This document shows positions 44,307 to 52,671 of a stretch of DNA of 64,000 nucleotides, piece after piece. The notes beneath the pieces are model-generated. The model ran no database searches. It was given only the letters and a program-made list of their open reading frames with translations, and was not told the origin of the DNA. Both the position numbers and the translations under genes were made by a program. Source of the stretch: an uncultured Bacteroidota bacterium (lineage in GTDB: Bacteria; Bacteroidota; Bacteroidia; Bacteroidales; P3); NCBI GenBank assembly GCA_902777005.1, contig CACYSB010000012.1, positions 62,001 through 126,000 on the forward strand. Reading direction: 5' to 3'. Each line of letters starts with the position of its first letter. The first letter of the stretch is position 1.

Positions 44307-45011
44307 TCATCTGTTGTAGGGGCAGGCCAGCTGGCAGAGGTCGCAGCCTTGCGTGTAGCCGTGGGCGTCGACGTCGGGCGGCAGCTCACGCTGGTGATGG
44401 GTGGTGTAGTAGGCGGTGCAGCGGCGCACGTCAATCATTTTATCGCCGATGGCGTGGTTAGGACAGGCCTCGACGCAGAGGTTGCAGTCGGTGCAGCCCG
44501 ATGCCAGCGGCGTGTCGTATGTGTCGCACTCCTCGGTGGTGACTATCTCGCCGAGGTTGACCCAGGAGCCCCATCGCTCAGTGACGAGTAGCGTGTGGCG
44601 CCCTATCCAGCCCAGACCGGCGCGCGCCGCCCAGTGCTTGTCGCTTATGGGCACCGTGTCGCAGCATACCTTGCCGTCGATGCCGAGCTTCTGCCTCAAC
44701 GCGAAGAGCATGTCCTTGACAACCTTATGGTATTCGCGTGTACGTGCGTAGGCCGCCACGCCTCCAGCCGTCTCTGGCGGCGGATAGGCACTCACACAGC
44801 ATATAACACTCTGGGCCCCGGGCAGCAGCTGCCGCGGGTCCATACGTTTGTCAACGTTGCGTTCCATGTAATCGAGCCCACCGTGCCAACCCTTGGCCAG
44901 CCACTGACGCAGCGGGTATTCCTCGTCGGTAAGCGCCCCGGCAGGCGCCACACCGCAGGCGTCAAAGCCTACAGCCAATGCCGCCTCTTTAATTTCTGCA
45001 CTACTCAGCAT
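44307..45011 (-). CDS. queG: Epoxyqueuosine reductase, short form
   Basis: QueG reduces epoxyqueuosine to queuosine in tRNA using cobalamin and two 4Fe-4S clusters. The product begins MLSSAEIKEAALAVGFDACG and has PISDKHWAARAGLGWIGRHT, then the cluster motifs SGCTDCNLCVEACPNHA and GCDLCQLACPYN. The reading frame ends at ACPYNR, so at 234 residues it lacks about 70-140 C-terminal residues found in typical QueG. All eight likely cluster cysteines are present. The start at 45011 overlaps the methyltransferase stop by 11 nt. The downstream gene is a BtuB-like receptor. Confidence 0.87.
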   Translation of the reverse strand: MLSSAEIKEAALAVGFDACGVAPAGALTDEEYPLRQWLAKGWHGGLDYMERNVDKRMDPRQLLPGAQSVICCVSAYPPPETAGGVAAYARTREYHKVVKDMLFALRQKLGIDGKVCCDTVPISDKHWAARAGLGWIGRHTLLVTERWGSWVNLGEIVTTEECDTYDTPLASGCTDCNLCVEACPNHAIGDKMIDVRRCTAYYTTHHQRELPPDVDAHGYTQGCDLCQLACPYNR

Positions 45012-46161
45012 CCTGCTGGTACTTGCCCTTCTTCGAACCGTCGTAGAGCTCGAAGTGCAAAAAGCGGCAGTCGAGGGCACCGTTCTGAACCGGTATCTTG
45101 CGCGAGGGGTGCAGCCCTATGTGCTTCATGGCCTCGAAGTCACTGGTGATGAGCCACACATCGCAGTCCTTGCCGTACTTCTGCTTGAAGGTGTCGCCCA
45201 ACTTCTCGTACATGGCGTTGAGGTCCTCCACCTTGATGCGCTCGCCGTAGGGCGGGTTGGTGACGATGAGCGTCTTGCCCTCCGGCGGCTCCTGGTCGGC
45301 AAAGTCGCCTATGTGCAGCATCACGTCGTGGTGCAGCTTCGTGTACTCAAGGTTCTTCTCGCACTGCTGGATGACCTGCTCGTCGATGTCGTTGCCCCAT
45401 ATCTCGCAATCGAAGTCGAGAGCGCCTATCTTGCGGTCCTCCTCGTTCTTGACGCTCTTCCATTCGCCGAGGTTGAACTCTTTCCAGCGCATGAAGCCGA
45501 ACTTGTTGCCGCGGTAGTACTGCGCCGGTATGTTGTTGGCCATCATGGCGGCCTCTATCAGCATGGTGCCCGAGCCGCACATGGGGTCGTAGAAGTTGCA
45601 GTCGCATTTCCATCCGGCAAGCTTCAGCAGTCCGGCGGCAAGCACTTCGTTGATGGGGGCCACGCCCACGCCCTGACGGTAGCCGCGCTTGTGCAGCGAG
45701 TCGCCGCTGGCGTTCATCAGCAGCGTGACGTGGCTGTCGCGTATGTGCAGGTTGAACTTGTAGTCAGGCATCTCGGTGTCGATGCTCGGGCGCTTGCCGA
45801 AGTTGCGGCGGAAGCGGTCCACTATGGCATCCTTTGTCTTCAGGGCTGCATAGTAGCTGTGCGTGAACACCTCGCCGCTGGTCGTCGAGTCAATCATGAA
45901 GGTGCAGTCGCAGTCCAGTATCTTCTCCCAGCGTATCTTGTACACCTGGTCGTAGAGCTCCTGGTCGTTGTTGGCGTCGAACTCGGCGAAGGGCTTGAGG
46001 ATGGCCAGAGCCGTGCGGCAGCAGTAGTTGGCACGGTAGAGCATGCGCATGTCGCCCACAAACTCCACAGCGCGGTTACCCACGGTAACCTCCTCTGCAC
46101 CAAGCTCGCGCAACTCGTCGGCAAGCACCTCTTCGAGGCTCACCATCGTCTTGGCCACCAT
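45001..46161 (-). CDS. THUMP-domain class I RNA methyltransferase (RlmL/TrmN-like)
   Basis: Adds a methyl group to guanine N2 in rRNA or tRNA. An N-terminal THUMP region (VSLEEVLADELRELGAEEV to HIRDSHVTLLMNASGD) is followed by a Rossmann methyltransferase with FYDPMCGSGTMLIEAAMM (SAM loop), WGNDIDEQVIQQCEKN and the N2-guanine catalytic motif TNPPYGERI. I prefer the ATG at 46161, which starts 1 nt after the yihY stop; an in-frame start at 46227 would overlap yihY by 65 nt. This gives 386 residues. It corresponds to the N-terminal half of E. coli RlmL. Confidence 0.9.
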   Translation of the reverse strand: MVAKTMVSLEEVLADELRELGAEEVTVGNRAVEFVGDMRMLYRANYCCRTALAILKPFAEFDANNDQELYDQVYKIRWEKILDCDCTFMIDSTTSGEVFTHSYYAALKTKDAIVDRFRRNFGKRPSIDTEMPDYKFNLHIRDSHVTLLMNASGDSLHKRGYRQGVGVAPINEVLAAGLLKLAGWKCDCNFYDPMCGSGTMLIEAAMMANNIPAQYYRGNKFGFMRWKEFNLGEWKSVKNEEDRKIGALDFDCEIWGNDIDEQVIQQCEKNLEYTKLHHDVMLHIGDFADQEPPEGKTLIVTNPPYGERIKVEDLNAMYEKLGDTFKQKYGKDCDVWLITSDFEAMKHIGLHPSRKIPVQNGALDCRFLHFELYDGSKKGKYQQDAE

Positions 46162-46162
46162 T

Positions 46163-47242
46163 CTAAATTTCTCGCGCGGCGCCGTGTTGCCGGACACCAC
46201 CTTTCCACGTTCTTTCTGTATTATCATTGCGTAGGTTTTGTATTCTATGTATGAACTCGCGTCGTGAGTCGCGGTTTTTCTTGACGATAGTGCCGTTGTA
46301 TATGCTGATGTTCAGCTCATAGCCTACCAGTAGTACGATGCAGTTGAAGTAAATCCAGAACATCACCATTAGCAGGGTGCCGATAGAACCGTAGAGCAGG
46401 TTGTATCGGCTGAAGTTGTTCAGGTAGAGTCCCAGTCCCCAGCTGATGACGAGGAACATGCCGGTGGCCAGCACCGAGCCGGCCGAGAAAAAGCCGACAC
46501 GCTGCTTCTTGACGGGCGCCCAGTAGTAGACGATTGACACCACCGTCAGGATGGCCAAAATAATGAGTAGCCAGCGCCCCAGGTTGAAGAGCAGCGTGTT
46601 GGTGCTGGTGTAAGTTAGCCATCCTTGTGCATAAATGAGCTGTAGCAGGAGTTTGTGCCCCATGAGGAGTGCTACCGTTAGCACAATCAGAATGTAGAGT
46701 ATGAACACCAGCATGATACTAAGCAGGTAGCGCTGCACGAAAGGGCGTTTCTCGATGCTACGGTTGGCAAAGTTGAGGCTCGAGATGACACCCATCAGTC
46801 CGTTGGCCGCCAGTAGGACAGATAATACGAATCCGATACTCAGCAATGTGCTGTGCCTATGTCCCATGACATCGTTGACGGTGTTCGACAAAGGACCCAT
46901 GACTTTGGCGGGGACAATGTTGCTCAACTCGCCCAGCAGTTCGTCCTGTATGCCGTCGACGGGGAAGTAGGCCACCAGCGTGAAGAAGAAGATGAGTAGC
47001 GGCGGGATTGCCGTCATAAAGCTGTATGCCAGTCCCTTGGCGCGGTGGTTGATATCGCCGTTAAAGATGCTTCTCAGGAAGAATCGCAGCACGTCGTAAA
47101 GGGGCACCCCTTTGCTGCCTGCCAGCGAGAAATGTTGCAGGAAGTAGAGCGTCGACCGCACGGGACGCCAATAAAGCCATTTGCGGCTCAGCCGTTTCAG
47201 CTTGCCGACATAAAGACGTTTATATGCCTTGGCATTAATCAC
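46163..47242 (-). CDS. YihY/BrkB-family inner-membrane protein
   Basis: The 359-residue protein has about six membrane helices and YihY-family blocks: GLAYSFMTAIPPLLIFFFTLV, LLAANGLMGVISSLNFANRS, and SRYNLLYGSIGTLLMVMFWIYF then NCIVLLVGYELN. The family was once called ribonuclease BN by mistake; its real function is unknown and it may be a transporter. Both termini are basic and cytoplasmic. It overlaps nadC by 4 nt and the methyltransferase follows at once, so the genes are translationally coupled. Confidence 0.92.
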   Translation of the reverse strand: MINAKAYKRLYVGKLKRLSRKWLYWRPVRSTLYFLQHFSLAGSKGVPLYDVLRFFLRSIFNGDINHRAKGLAYSFMTAIPPLLIFFFTLVAYFPVDGIQDELLGELSNIVPAKVMGPLSNTVNDVMGHRHSTLLSIGFVLSVLLAANGLMGVISSLNFANRSIEKRPFVQRYLLSIMLVFILYILIVLTVALLMGHKLLLQLIYAQGWLTYTSTNTLLFNLGRWLLIILAILTVVSIVYYWAPVKKQRVGFFSAGSVLATGMFLVISWGLGLYLNNFSRYNLLYGSIGTLLMVMFWIYFNCIVLLVGYELNISIYNGTIVKKNRDSRREFIHRIQNLRNDNTERTWKGGVRQHGAAREI

Positions 47243-48084
47243 TTTTTAACCAGCGAAATGTCAAGACTCTTGATATGGTGTGTCAGGGCTCCCACAGATA
47301 TGAAGTCCACGCCTGTCTCGGCATAGCGGCGCAGCGTCGCCTCGGTTATGCCGCCGCTGGCCTCTGTCTCGTAGCGGCCGCCTATGCGCTTCACGGCCTC
47401 GGCCAGCAGCTCCGGAGTGAAGTTGTCGAGCATGATGCGGTGCACACCGCCGTGGTCGAGCACGCGCTGCAACTCGTCCAGGTCGCGCACCTCAACCTCA
47501 ATGCGCAGGTCCTTGCCCTTCTCTTTCAGGTACTTGTTGGTGCGGTCGATAGCCGCCTCGATGCCGCCGGCGAAGTCGATGTGGTTGTCCTTGAGCATCA
47601 CCATGTCGTACAGGCCTATGCGGTGGTTGGTGCCGCCGCCGCACTTGACGGCGTATTTCTCCAACAGGCGCATGTTCGGCGTCGTCTTGCGGGTGTCGAG
47701 GAGCTTGGTGTTCAAGCCTTCCAGCATCTTCACCATGCGGTTAGTTTCGGTTGCGATGCCCGACAGGCGCTGCATGAAGTTCAGCGCCGTACGCTCGGCG
47801 GTGAGTATGGAGCCGCTGTGGCCCTCGATGGTCATCACCACGTCGCCCACCTGCACAGCGTCGCCGTCGTGCTTCAGCAGGCTCACTTTCAGGGTGCTGT
47901 CCACTATTTCGAACACCCTGCGGCCCACTTCTGCGCCACAGAGGATGCCCGACTGTTTCATCACCATCTTGGCCGTGCCCATGGCGTCGGGCGGGATGCA
48001 TGCCAGCGTCGAGTGGTCGCCGTCGCCCACATCCTCGCGCAAGGCCGAAACAATGATTTCATCGAGGTTGTCTATCTTCTGCAT
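47239..48084 (-). CDS. nadC: Nicotinate-nucleotide pyrophosphorylase (carboxylating)
   Basis: NadC converts quinolinate and PRPP to nicotinate mononucleotide in de novo NAD synthesis. The 281-residue protein has the typical start MQKIDNLDEIIVSALREDVG, then DGDHSTLACIP, ERTALNFMQRLSGIAT, LDTRKTTPNMRLLEKYAV, GGGTNHRIGLYDMVMLKDNH and the C-terminal ASGGITEATLRRYAETGVDF. I chose 48084 because it gives the family N-terminus; an upstream in-frame start at 48132 would sit only about 10 nt after the predicted transcript start. It leads the nadC-yihY-methyltransferase-queG-receptor operon. Confidence 0.96.
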   Translation of the reverse strand: MQKIDNLDEIIVSALREDVGDGDHSTLACIPPDAMGTAKMVMKQSGILCGAEVGRRVFEIVDSTLKVSLLKHDGDAVQVGDVVMTIEGHSGSILTAERTALNFMQRLSGIATETNRMVKMLEGLNTKLLDTRKTTPNMRLLEKYAVKCGGGTNHRIGLYDMVMLKDNHIDFAGGIEAAIDRTNKYLKEKGKDLRIEVEVRDLDELQRVLDHGGVHRIMLDNFTPELLAEAVKRIGGRYETEASGGITEATLRRYAETGVDFISVGALTHHIKSLDISLVKK

Positions 48085-48149
48085 AACAATATGTTTTACA
48101 ATACAATCACAGCACTCCGGCAGGCTTTCCACGCCACCGTGCGCCGATG

Positions 48150-48157
48150 CAAAAATA
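48150..48157 (-). promoter_or_regulatory. -7 box for the nadC operon
   Basis: Minus-strand TATTTTTG followed by GCA, 66 nt upstream of the chosen nadC ATG. Confidence 0.65.
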
Positions 48158-48235
48158 CGAAAAAAATAGAAATTAGGAATTAGAAATTAGTAATTTGTCC
48201 GCAAAACATACTGAGCCGGTAGCCCTTCCCCACCA

Positions 48236-48367
48236 TGCCTCTCCGTAGTCTCTCCGACTGTTCTACGGTTGTTCACCGGTTGTTTTACTATATAAAAGCG
48301 TTAAACAATGGTAGAACAAACGGAGAACTGTCGGAGAAGTGTCGGAGAGGATACGCTGGGGAGAGGC
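48236..48367. repeat. Palindromic intergenic element, copy C (degenerate)
   Basis: Left arms CTCTCCGTAGTCTCTCCGAC and TTCTACGGTTGTTCACCGGT match copy B. The right inner arm (CGTTAAACAATGG then TAGAACAAACGG) has drifted, while the right outer arm keeps GTCGGAGAGGATACG. Bases 48085-48508 between nadC and the kinase otherwise hold only the two -7 boxes and a short AATTAGGAATTAG run near 48170-48195. Confidence 0.78.
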
Positions 48368-48419
48368 ATTTTTTTCGGCAGAAAAGTGCAAAAAACAATA
48401 ATAGATTAAAAAATATTCG

Positions 48420-48427
48420 TATATTTG
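48420..48427 (+). promoter_or_regulatory. -7 box for the deoxynucleoside kinase operon
   Basis: TATATTTG followed by CCG, 81 nt upstream of the kinase ATG at 48509. Confidence 0.65.
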
Positions 48428-48508
48428 CCGTTTAGAATAAACGGATGTAAAACTGCCAAGAAACTCTTTTTCAGCCGGAAGAGCGTTGCTTGGCGTGAAG
48501 GAAAGTAT

Positions 48509-49126
48509 ATGCAGATAGCAATTTCGGGCAATATCGGAGCAGGAAAGACGGAGCTGACAAAGCTGCTGTCGAAGCACTACGGATACAGGGCCATCTCGGG
48601 CTCGTCGGAGGAGAACCCCTACCTCAACAGTTTCTACGAGGACATGCGGCGCTGGTCGTTCAACATGATGGTCTATTCGCTCTACGCCAACATCAAACAG
48701 CTCAGCGAGCTGAACCGCAGCGGCGAGAACTTCATACGCGACCGGTCGCTTTTCGACGATGCCTACATCTTCGCCCCCAACCTGCAGAGCATGGGCCTGA
48801 TGACGTCGCGCGACCTGGCCACCTACACCGATATGTTCGAGATGACATACTCGCTGCTGCCGCAGCCCGACCTGCTGATTTACCTCAAGAGCGACGTGCC
48901 GACACTGATACGCCACATCCAGAAGCGCGGACGCGAGCTGGAGACGGGCATCCGCCTCGACTACCTCACCAACCTCAACAACCGCTACGAGAACTGGGCC
49001 GAGAACTACGAGGGCAAAATGTTGGTAGTGGACATGGAGGAGTGCGACTTCGTGGAGAACCGCGAGGACCTGGGACACATCATCAACCGCATAGACGCCG
49101 AGTTCAACAGCCTGTTCAGAGGATGA
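48509..49126 (+). CDS. Deoxynucleoside kinase
   Basis: Phosphorylates deoxynucleosides for salvage. The 205-residue protein starts MQIAISGNIGAGKTELTKLL with its P-loop GNIGAGKT, then the substrate Glu region SSEENPYLNSFYEDM, the DRS motif in FIRDRSLFDD, and a lid region with RGRELETGIRLDYL. The upstream in-frame extension to 48425 overlaps the promoter and is rejected. Which base is preferred (often deoxyadenosine or deoxyguanosine in this group) is not decidable. Its stop overlaps the kdsB start as ATGA. Confidence 0.9.
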   Translation: MQIAISGNIGAGKTELTKLLSKHYGYRAISGSSEENPYLNSFYEDMRRWSFNMMVYSLYANIKQLSELNRSGENFIRDRSLFDDAYIFAPNLQSMGLMTSRDLATYTDMFEMTYSLLPQPDLLIYLKSDVPTLIRHIQKRGRELETGIRLDYLTNLNNRYENWAENYEGKMLVVDMEECDFVENREDLGHIINRIDAEFNSLFRG

Positions 49127-49887
49127 AGACACTGATAGTCATACCCGCGAGATATGCGTCGACACGCTTCCCCGGCAAGCCGCTGGCCATGCTGGGGGGC
49201 GAGAGCATCGTGTCGCGTGTGTGGCGCAAGGCCGACGGCATGAGCGGCGTTGACCGCGCCGTGGTGGCCACGGACGACGAGCGCATCCTGAGCCACATGC
49301 AGGCCATCGGTGGCCAGCAGGCGACCATGATGACCTCGACGGAACACCGCAGCGGCACCGACCGCTGTGGCGAGGTGCTAAGGCGCCTCAAGGAGCAGGG
49401 CGAGCACTACGACGTGGTGGTCAACATACAGGGCGACGAGCCCTTCGTGGAGGAAAGCCAAATCGAGGCCCTCACGGCTTGCTTCCGTGGCGAAGGCACC
49501 GACATAGCCACGCTGCGCACACCCATACGCACCGTGGACGAGCTGCTGTCGCCCAACAACGTGAAGGTGGTGTGCGACTGCAGCGGCCGAGCCCTCTACT
49601 TCAGCCGCCAGCCTATCCCCTACCGCCGCGACGTGGAGCAGGACAGATGGCTTGACGGCATGGCCTACTACAAGCACGTGGGCGTTTACGCCTTCCGCGC
49701 CGAGGTGCTCGAACGGCTCTGCACGCTGGCACCGGCTCCGCTCGAGGAGTGCGAGAAACTGGAGCAGCTGCGCTGGATGTCCAACGGCTACACCATAGCC
49801 GTGCGCGACACCGAGCATGCCAACATAGGCATAGACACGCCCGCCGACCTTGCCGAAGCCGAGGCGTGGCTGGCCAGACACAAATAG
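49123..49887 (+). CDS. kdsB: CMP-KDO synthetase
   Basis: KdsB activates 3-deoxy-manno-octulosonate with CTP for the lipopolysaccharide inner core. The 254-residue protein begins MKTLIVIPARYASTRFPGKP, with the nucleotide loop RYASTRFPGKP, then VVATDDERI, MTSTEHRSGTDR, NIQGDEPFV, and HVGVYAFRAEVL, ending with NIGIDTPADLAEAEAWL. The start is fixed by the 4-nt ATGA overlap with the kinase gene. Motifs and length are standard. Confidence 0.96.
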   Translation: MKTLIVIPARYASTRFPGKPLAMLGGESIVSRVWRKADGMSGVDRAVVATDDERILSHMQAIGGQQATMMTSTEHRSGTDRCGEVLRRLKEQGEHYDVVVNIQGDEPFVEESQIEALTACFRGEGTDIATLRTPIRTVDELLSPNNVKVVCDCSGRALYFSRQPIPYRRDVEQDRWLDGMAYYKHVGVYAFRAEVLERLCTLAPAPLEECEKLEQLRWMSNGYTIAVRDTEHANIGIDTPADLAEAEAWLARHK

Positions 49888-49913
49888 ACAGACGAAAACA
49901 AAGAACAAACGAT

Positions 49914-51953
49914 ATGAACATAACTGACTTAATCGTCGAATTACTTGAGAAAGGGCAGAAAGTAGTGATGCCCGGCATTGGAACCATGGACACCGTGCAG
50001 CGCGCCGCACACCACGACCCCGCCACTCATACCTACTATCCCGCTGGCCGCGCCATAGCCTTCAGCGAGGAGAGCAACGGTGAGTGCGACATCGTCAAGG
50101 TGCTCGCCGAACGCGAGTGCATCAACGAGGAAGTAGCCAAGCAGATGTGGCTCAACTATATCGACGCCCTCACCGACAAGGTGAAGCGCAGCGGGCGCCA
50201 CACTTTCGGGCGCCTCGGTACCCTCACCTGCGACGACAAGCGCACCTTCGGCTTCACGATGACCGAGGGGCTGGTGCTCGACTCCGACAACAAGTGCGAG
50301 ATGCCAATACAGGATGTGAAGACCTACGACCACGAAGGCGAGGAAGACCCCTTCGCACGCTTCGACGATGAGGAGACCCTCGCAAAGGAAACACCGGAGC
50401 CTGAACTTGAACCTGAGCCTGAACCGGAACCTGTACAGGAGCCCGTTGCGGAGCCTGTGGCAGCACCCGTCAAGGAGGAAAGCCACTGGGACGAGAGCCT
50501 GAAGAAGCTGGAAGACATGGACAAGAAGCTGCCCGCCAGCGACCCGAAGGCCGACGAGCGCGCAGAGAAGGAGCGTCTGAAAGCCGAGAAGAAAGCCGAG
50601 GTCGAACGCCTGAAGTTGGAGAAAAAAGCCGCCGAGCAGCAGCGCTACGAGGAGGAGATGCTCGAGAAGCAGCGCAAGGAGGCCGAGAAACGCGAGGCCG
50701 AGGAGAAGCGCAAAGCCGCCGAGGAGCTGCGCAAAGCCGAACAGCGTGCCGAGAAGGAGCGCATCAAAGCCGAGAAAGAGGCCGAAGCCAGCCGCAAGAA
50801 AGCAGAGAAGGAAGCCGCCAAAGCCGATGCCAAGAGCGAGAAGGAGCGCATCAAGGCCGAGAAGAAAGCCGCTGCTCTGGCAGCAATAGCCGCTCGCGAG
50901 AATGCCAAAGCCGAAGCTTCTGCACAAAGCGAGGCCGACAAAGAAGCCGCCAAGCAAGAGAAGGCTCTCCGCAAGGCTGAAGCCGAGAAGGCCAAAGCCG
51001 AAGCCAAGGAGGCAAAAGAACGTGAACGCGCCGAGAAGAAGGCCGCAAAAAACAATAAGCAGAACGAGGACGACAACAAGAAACGCCGCGTGTGGCCGAT
51101 AATACTGATAATATTGCTCCTGTTGCTGCTCTGCGGCGGTGCCGCCTACTACCTGCTGACGCGCAACAACGGCGCCAAGCCCGACACCACGACAAGCACC
51201 ACGCACATCGACGCTCCGCGGGTGACACCGTTCACATATAACCCCGACATGATCGACTACTCGGACCGCGAGATAGCAGAGAATGGCGACATGGTGTGCC
51301 TCTTCATGCGCGACTACATCAACACCTACCTGGCCGACCGTGGCTTCAGCAGCGCCCGCGTGCCGATGATGGACCGCATACGCCAGTATGCCAACGAGCG
51401 CCTCGAGCAGATGCTCGGCGAGCGCTTCGCGGTGCAGCGCCTGCTGTCGTACGACGACTATATCTACAATTACAATGAGCCGTTCATGAAGAACCGCCAC
51501 GCACGCAGTTGCCGCGGAAAGGTGCAGAGTGAGCTGATGAATTACCGCGTACTTGACGACATACTCTACCGTCTGGCCGACGAGCTCGGCTTGCAGCCCG
51601 GCAACGGCGGACAGAAGACCGCCGCCGAGGTGCAGCAGGTGAAGGCTGACGAGCAGAAAGAAATAGAGCGCCGCAAACAAACAGCTCCGCCAACGGATTC
51701 GCCGGTGTACGTGTACGTTGAGAAGGGCAGCAAACAGGGCTTCGACCTCATTGCAGGCTTCTACCTCAACAAGAACACCGCTGCCAAGATGACCGCCAAG
51801 CTGCACGACATGGGCTGCGACGCCTACATCATAGAGTTCAACGACCTCTACTACGTGAGCATGGGTAGCGCCAGCAGCCAGACGGCGGCAGAGGCTCTCT
51901 ATAAGCACGTAAAGAGCTGGTACGACGGTGACCTGGTAATCAAGAAGTGGTAA
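49914..51953 (+). CDS. SPOR-domain protein with N-terminal HU-CCDC81-like domain and long coiled coil
   Basis: A 679-residue, probably envelope-spanning protein. Residues 1-130 resemble the paired HU-type (CCDC81-like) domains of Bacteroidota SPOR proteins (VELLEKGQKVVMPGIGTMDT, INEEVAKQMWLNYIDALTDK). An acidic Pro/Glu run follows (EPELEPEPEPEPVQEP), then about 190 residues of Lys/Glu/Ala coiled coil, one membrane helix (WPIILIILLLLLLCGGAAYYL, near 395-415), and a C-terminal SPOR domain (YVYVEKGSKQGFDLIAGFYL). SPOR domains bind denuded septal peptidoglycan, so a link between cytoplasm and division site is plausible. Confidence 0.85.
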   Translation: MNITDLIVELLEKGQKVVMPGIGTMDTVQRAAHHDPATHTYYPAGRAIAFSEESNGECDIVKVLAERECINEEVAKQMWLNYIDALTDKVKRSGRHTFGRLGTLTCDDKRTFGFTMTEGLVLDSDNKCEMPIQDVKTYDHEGEEDPFARFDDEETLAKETPEPELEPEPEPEPVQEPVAEPVAAPVKEESHWDESLKKLEDMDKKLPASDPKADERAEKERLKAEKKAEVERLKLEKKAAEQQRYEEEMLEKQRKEAEKREAEEKRKAAEELRKAEQRAEKERIKAEKEAEASRKKAEKEAAKADAKSEKERIKAEKKAAALAAIAARENAKAEASAQSEADKEAAKQEKALRKAEAEKAKAEAKEAKERERAEKKAAKNNKQNEDDNKKRRVWPIILIILLLLLLCGGAAYYLLTRNNGAKPDTTTSTTHIDAPRVTPFTYNPDMIDYSDREIAENGDMVCLFMRDYINTYLADRGFSSARVPMMDRIRQYANERLEQMLGERFAVQRLLSYDDYIYNYNEPFMKNRHARSCRGKVQSELMNYRVLDDILYRLADELGLQPGNGGQKTAAEVQQVKADEQKEIERRKQTAPPTDSPVYVYVEKGSKQGFDLIAGFYLNKNTAAKMTAKLHDMGCDAYIIEFNDLYYVSMGSASSQTAAEALYKHVKSWYDGDLVIKKW

Positions 51954-51971
51954 GTGTGAAGTGATAAGTTA

Positions 51972-52634
51972 ATGGGTCACCACAAGCTGCAGCGATTCGC
52001 CGAGAACCTCACGTTCCCCAACCTGTTCCAGGTAGGCTTCGAGCAACTGGAACAGGAGGGGTTTGCCCTCAAGGGCAAGTGGCACGAGCATTTCGACAAC
52101 GGCAACCCCATCACACTGGAGCTGGGTTGCGGCAAGGGCGACTACACGCTGGCGCTGGCACGCATTCATCCGGAGCGCAACTACATAGGTGTCGACATCA
52201 AGGGCGCACGCCTATGGCGCGGAGCCAAGACCGCCGTCGAGGAACCGTTGCCCAACGTGGCCTTCATACGCACACGCATAGAGCTGATAGACCGCTTCTT
52301 CGCCCCCGGCGAGGTGAGCGAGATATGGATCACCTTCTGCGACCCACAGCTGAAGAAGCCAAACAAGCGCCTCACCGCGCCCCGCTTTCTCGACACATAC
52401 AGCCGCTTCCTGGCACCGCAGAGCGTCATGCACCTCAAGACCGACAGCCAGGAGCTCTACGACTACACCCTCAATGAGGTGCTACCCACACGCAACGTGG
52501 AGATACTCGCCAGCACGGACAATCTATACAACAGCGGCTATGAGGGTGAGGCCAAGCTCACACAGACCTTCTACGAGCGCATGTTCCTCGCCGAAGGCAA
52601 GCCCATCACATACATCAAGTGGAGAAACAATTAA
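51972..52634 (+). CDS. trmB: tRNA (guanine-N7)-methyltransferase
   Basis: TrmB makes m7G46 in tRNA. The 220-residue protein has the SAM-binding block LELGCGKGDYTLALARIHPE, YIGVDIKGARLWRGA, IWITFCDPQLKKPNKRLTAP (catalytic Asp/Pro region) and HLKTDSQELYDYTL. Bacteroidota versions have this FCDPQLKKPNKR sequence instead of the enterobacterial FPDPWHKKRH. It begins 18 nt after the SPOR gene and precedes yebC. Confidence 0.94.
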   Translation: MGHHKLQRFAENLTFPNLFQVGFEQLEQEGFALKGKWHEHFDNGNPITLELGCGKGDYTLALARIHPERNYIGVDIKGARLWRGAKTAVEEPLPNVAFIRTRIELIDRFFAPGEVSEIWITFCDPQLKKPNKRLTAPRFLDTYSRFLAPQSVMHLKTDSQELYDYTLNEVLPTRNVEILASTDNLYNSGYEGEAKLTQTFYERMFLAEGKPITYIKWRNN

Positions 52635-52671
52635 CATAAAACAATAACAAACAAATAAAACATCAATCATT

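Noticed and set aside
44288..45100. Cobalamin riboswitch before the BtuB-like receptor or queG
   Set aside because: queG ends 19 nt before the receptor and overlaps the upstream methyltransferase, leaving no room; no B12-box-like sequence seen.
49941..51908. 655-codon open frame opposite the SPOR gene
   Set aside because: It is the complement of a Lys/Glu/Ala-rich coiled coil, giving Leu/Phe-rich sequence with no domain; the plus-strand frame has clear HU-like, membrane and SPOR parts.
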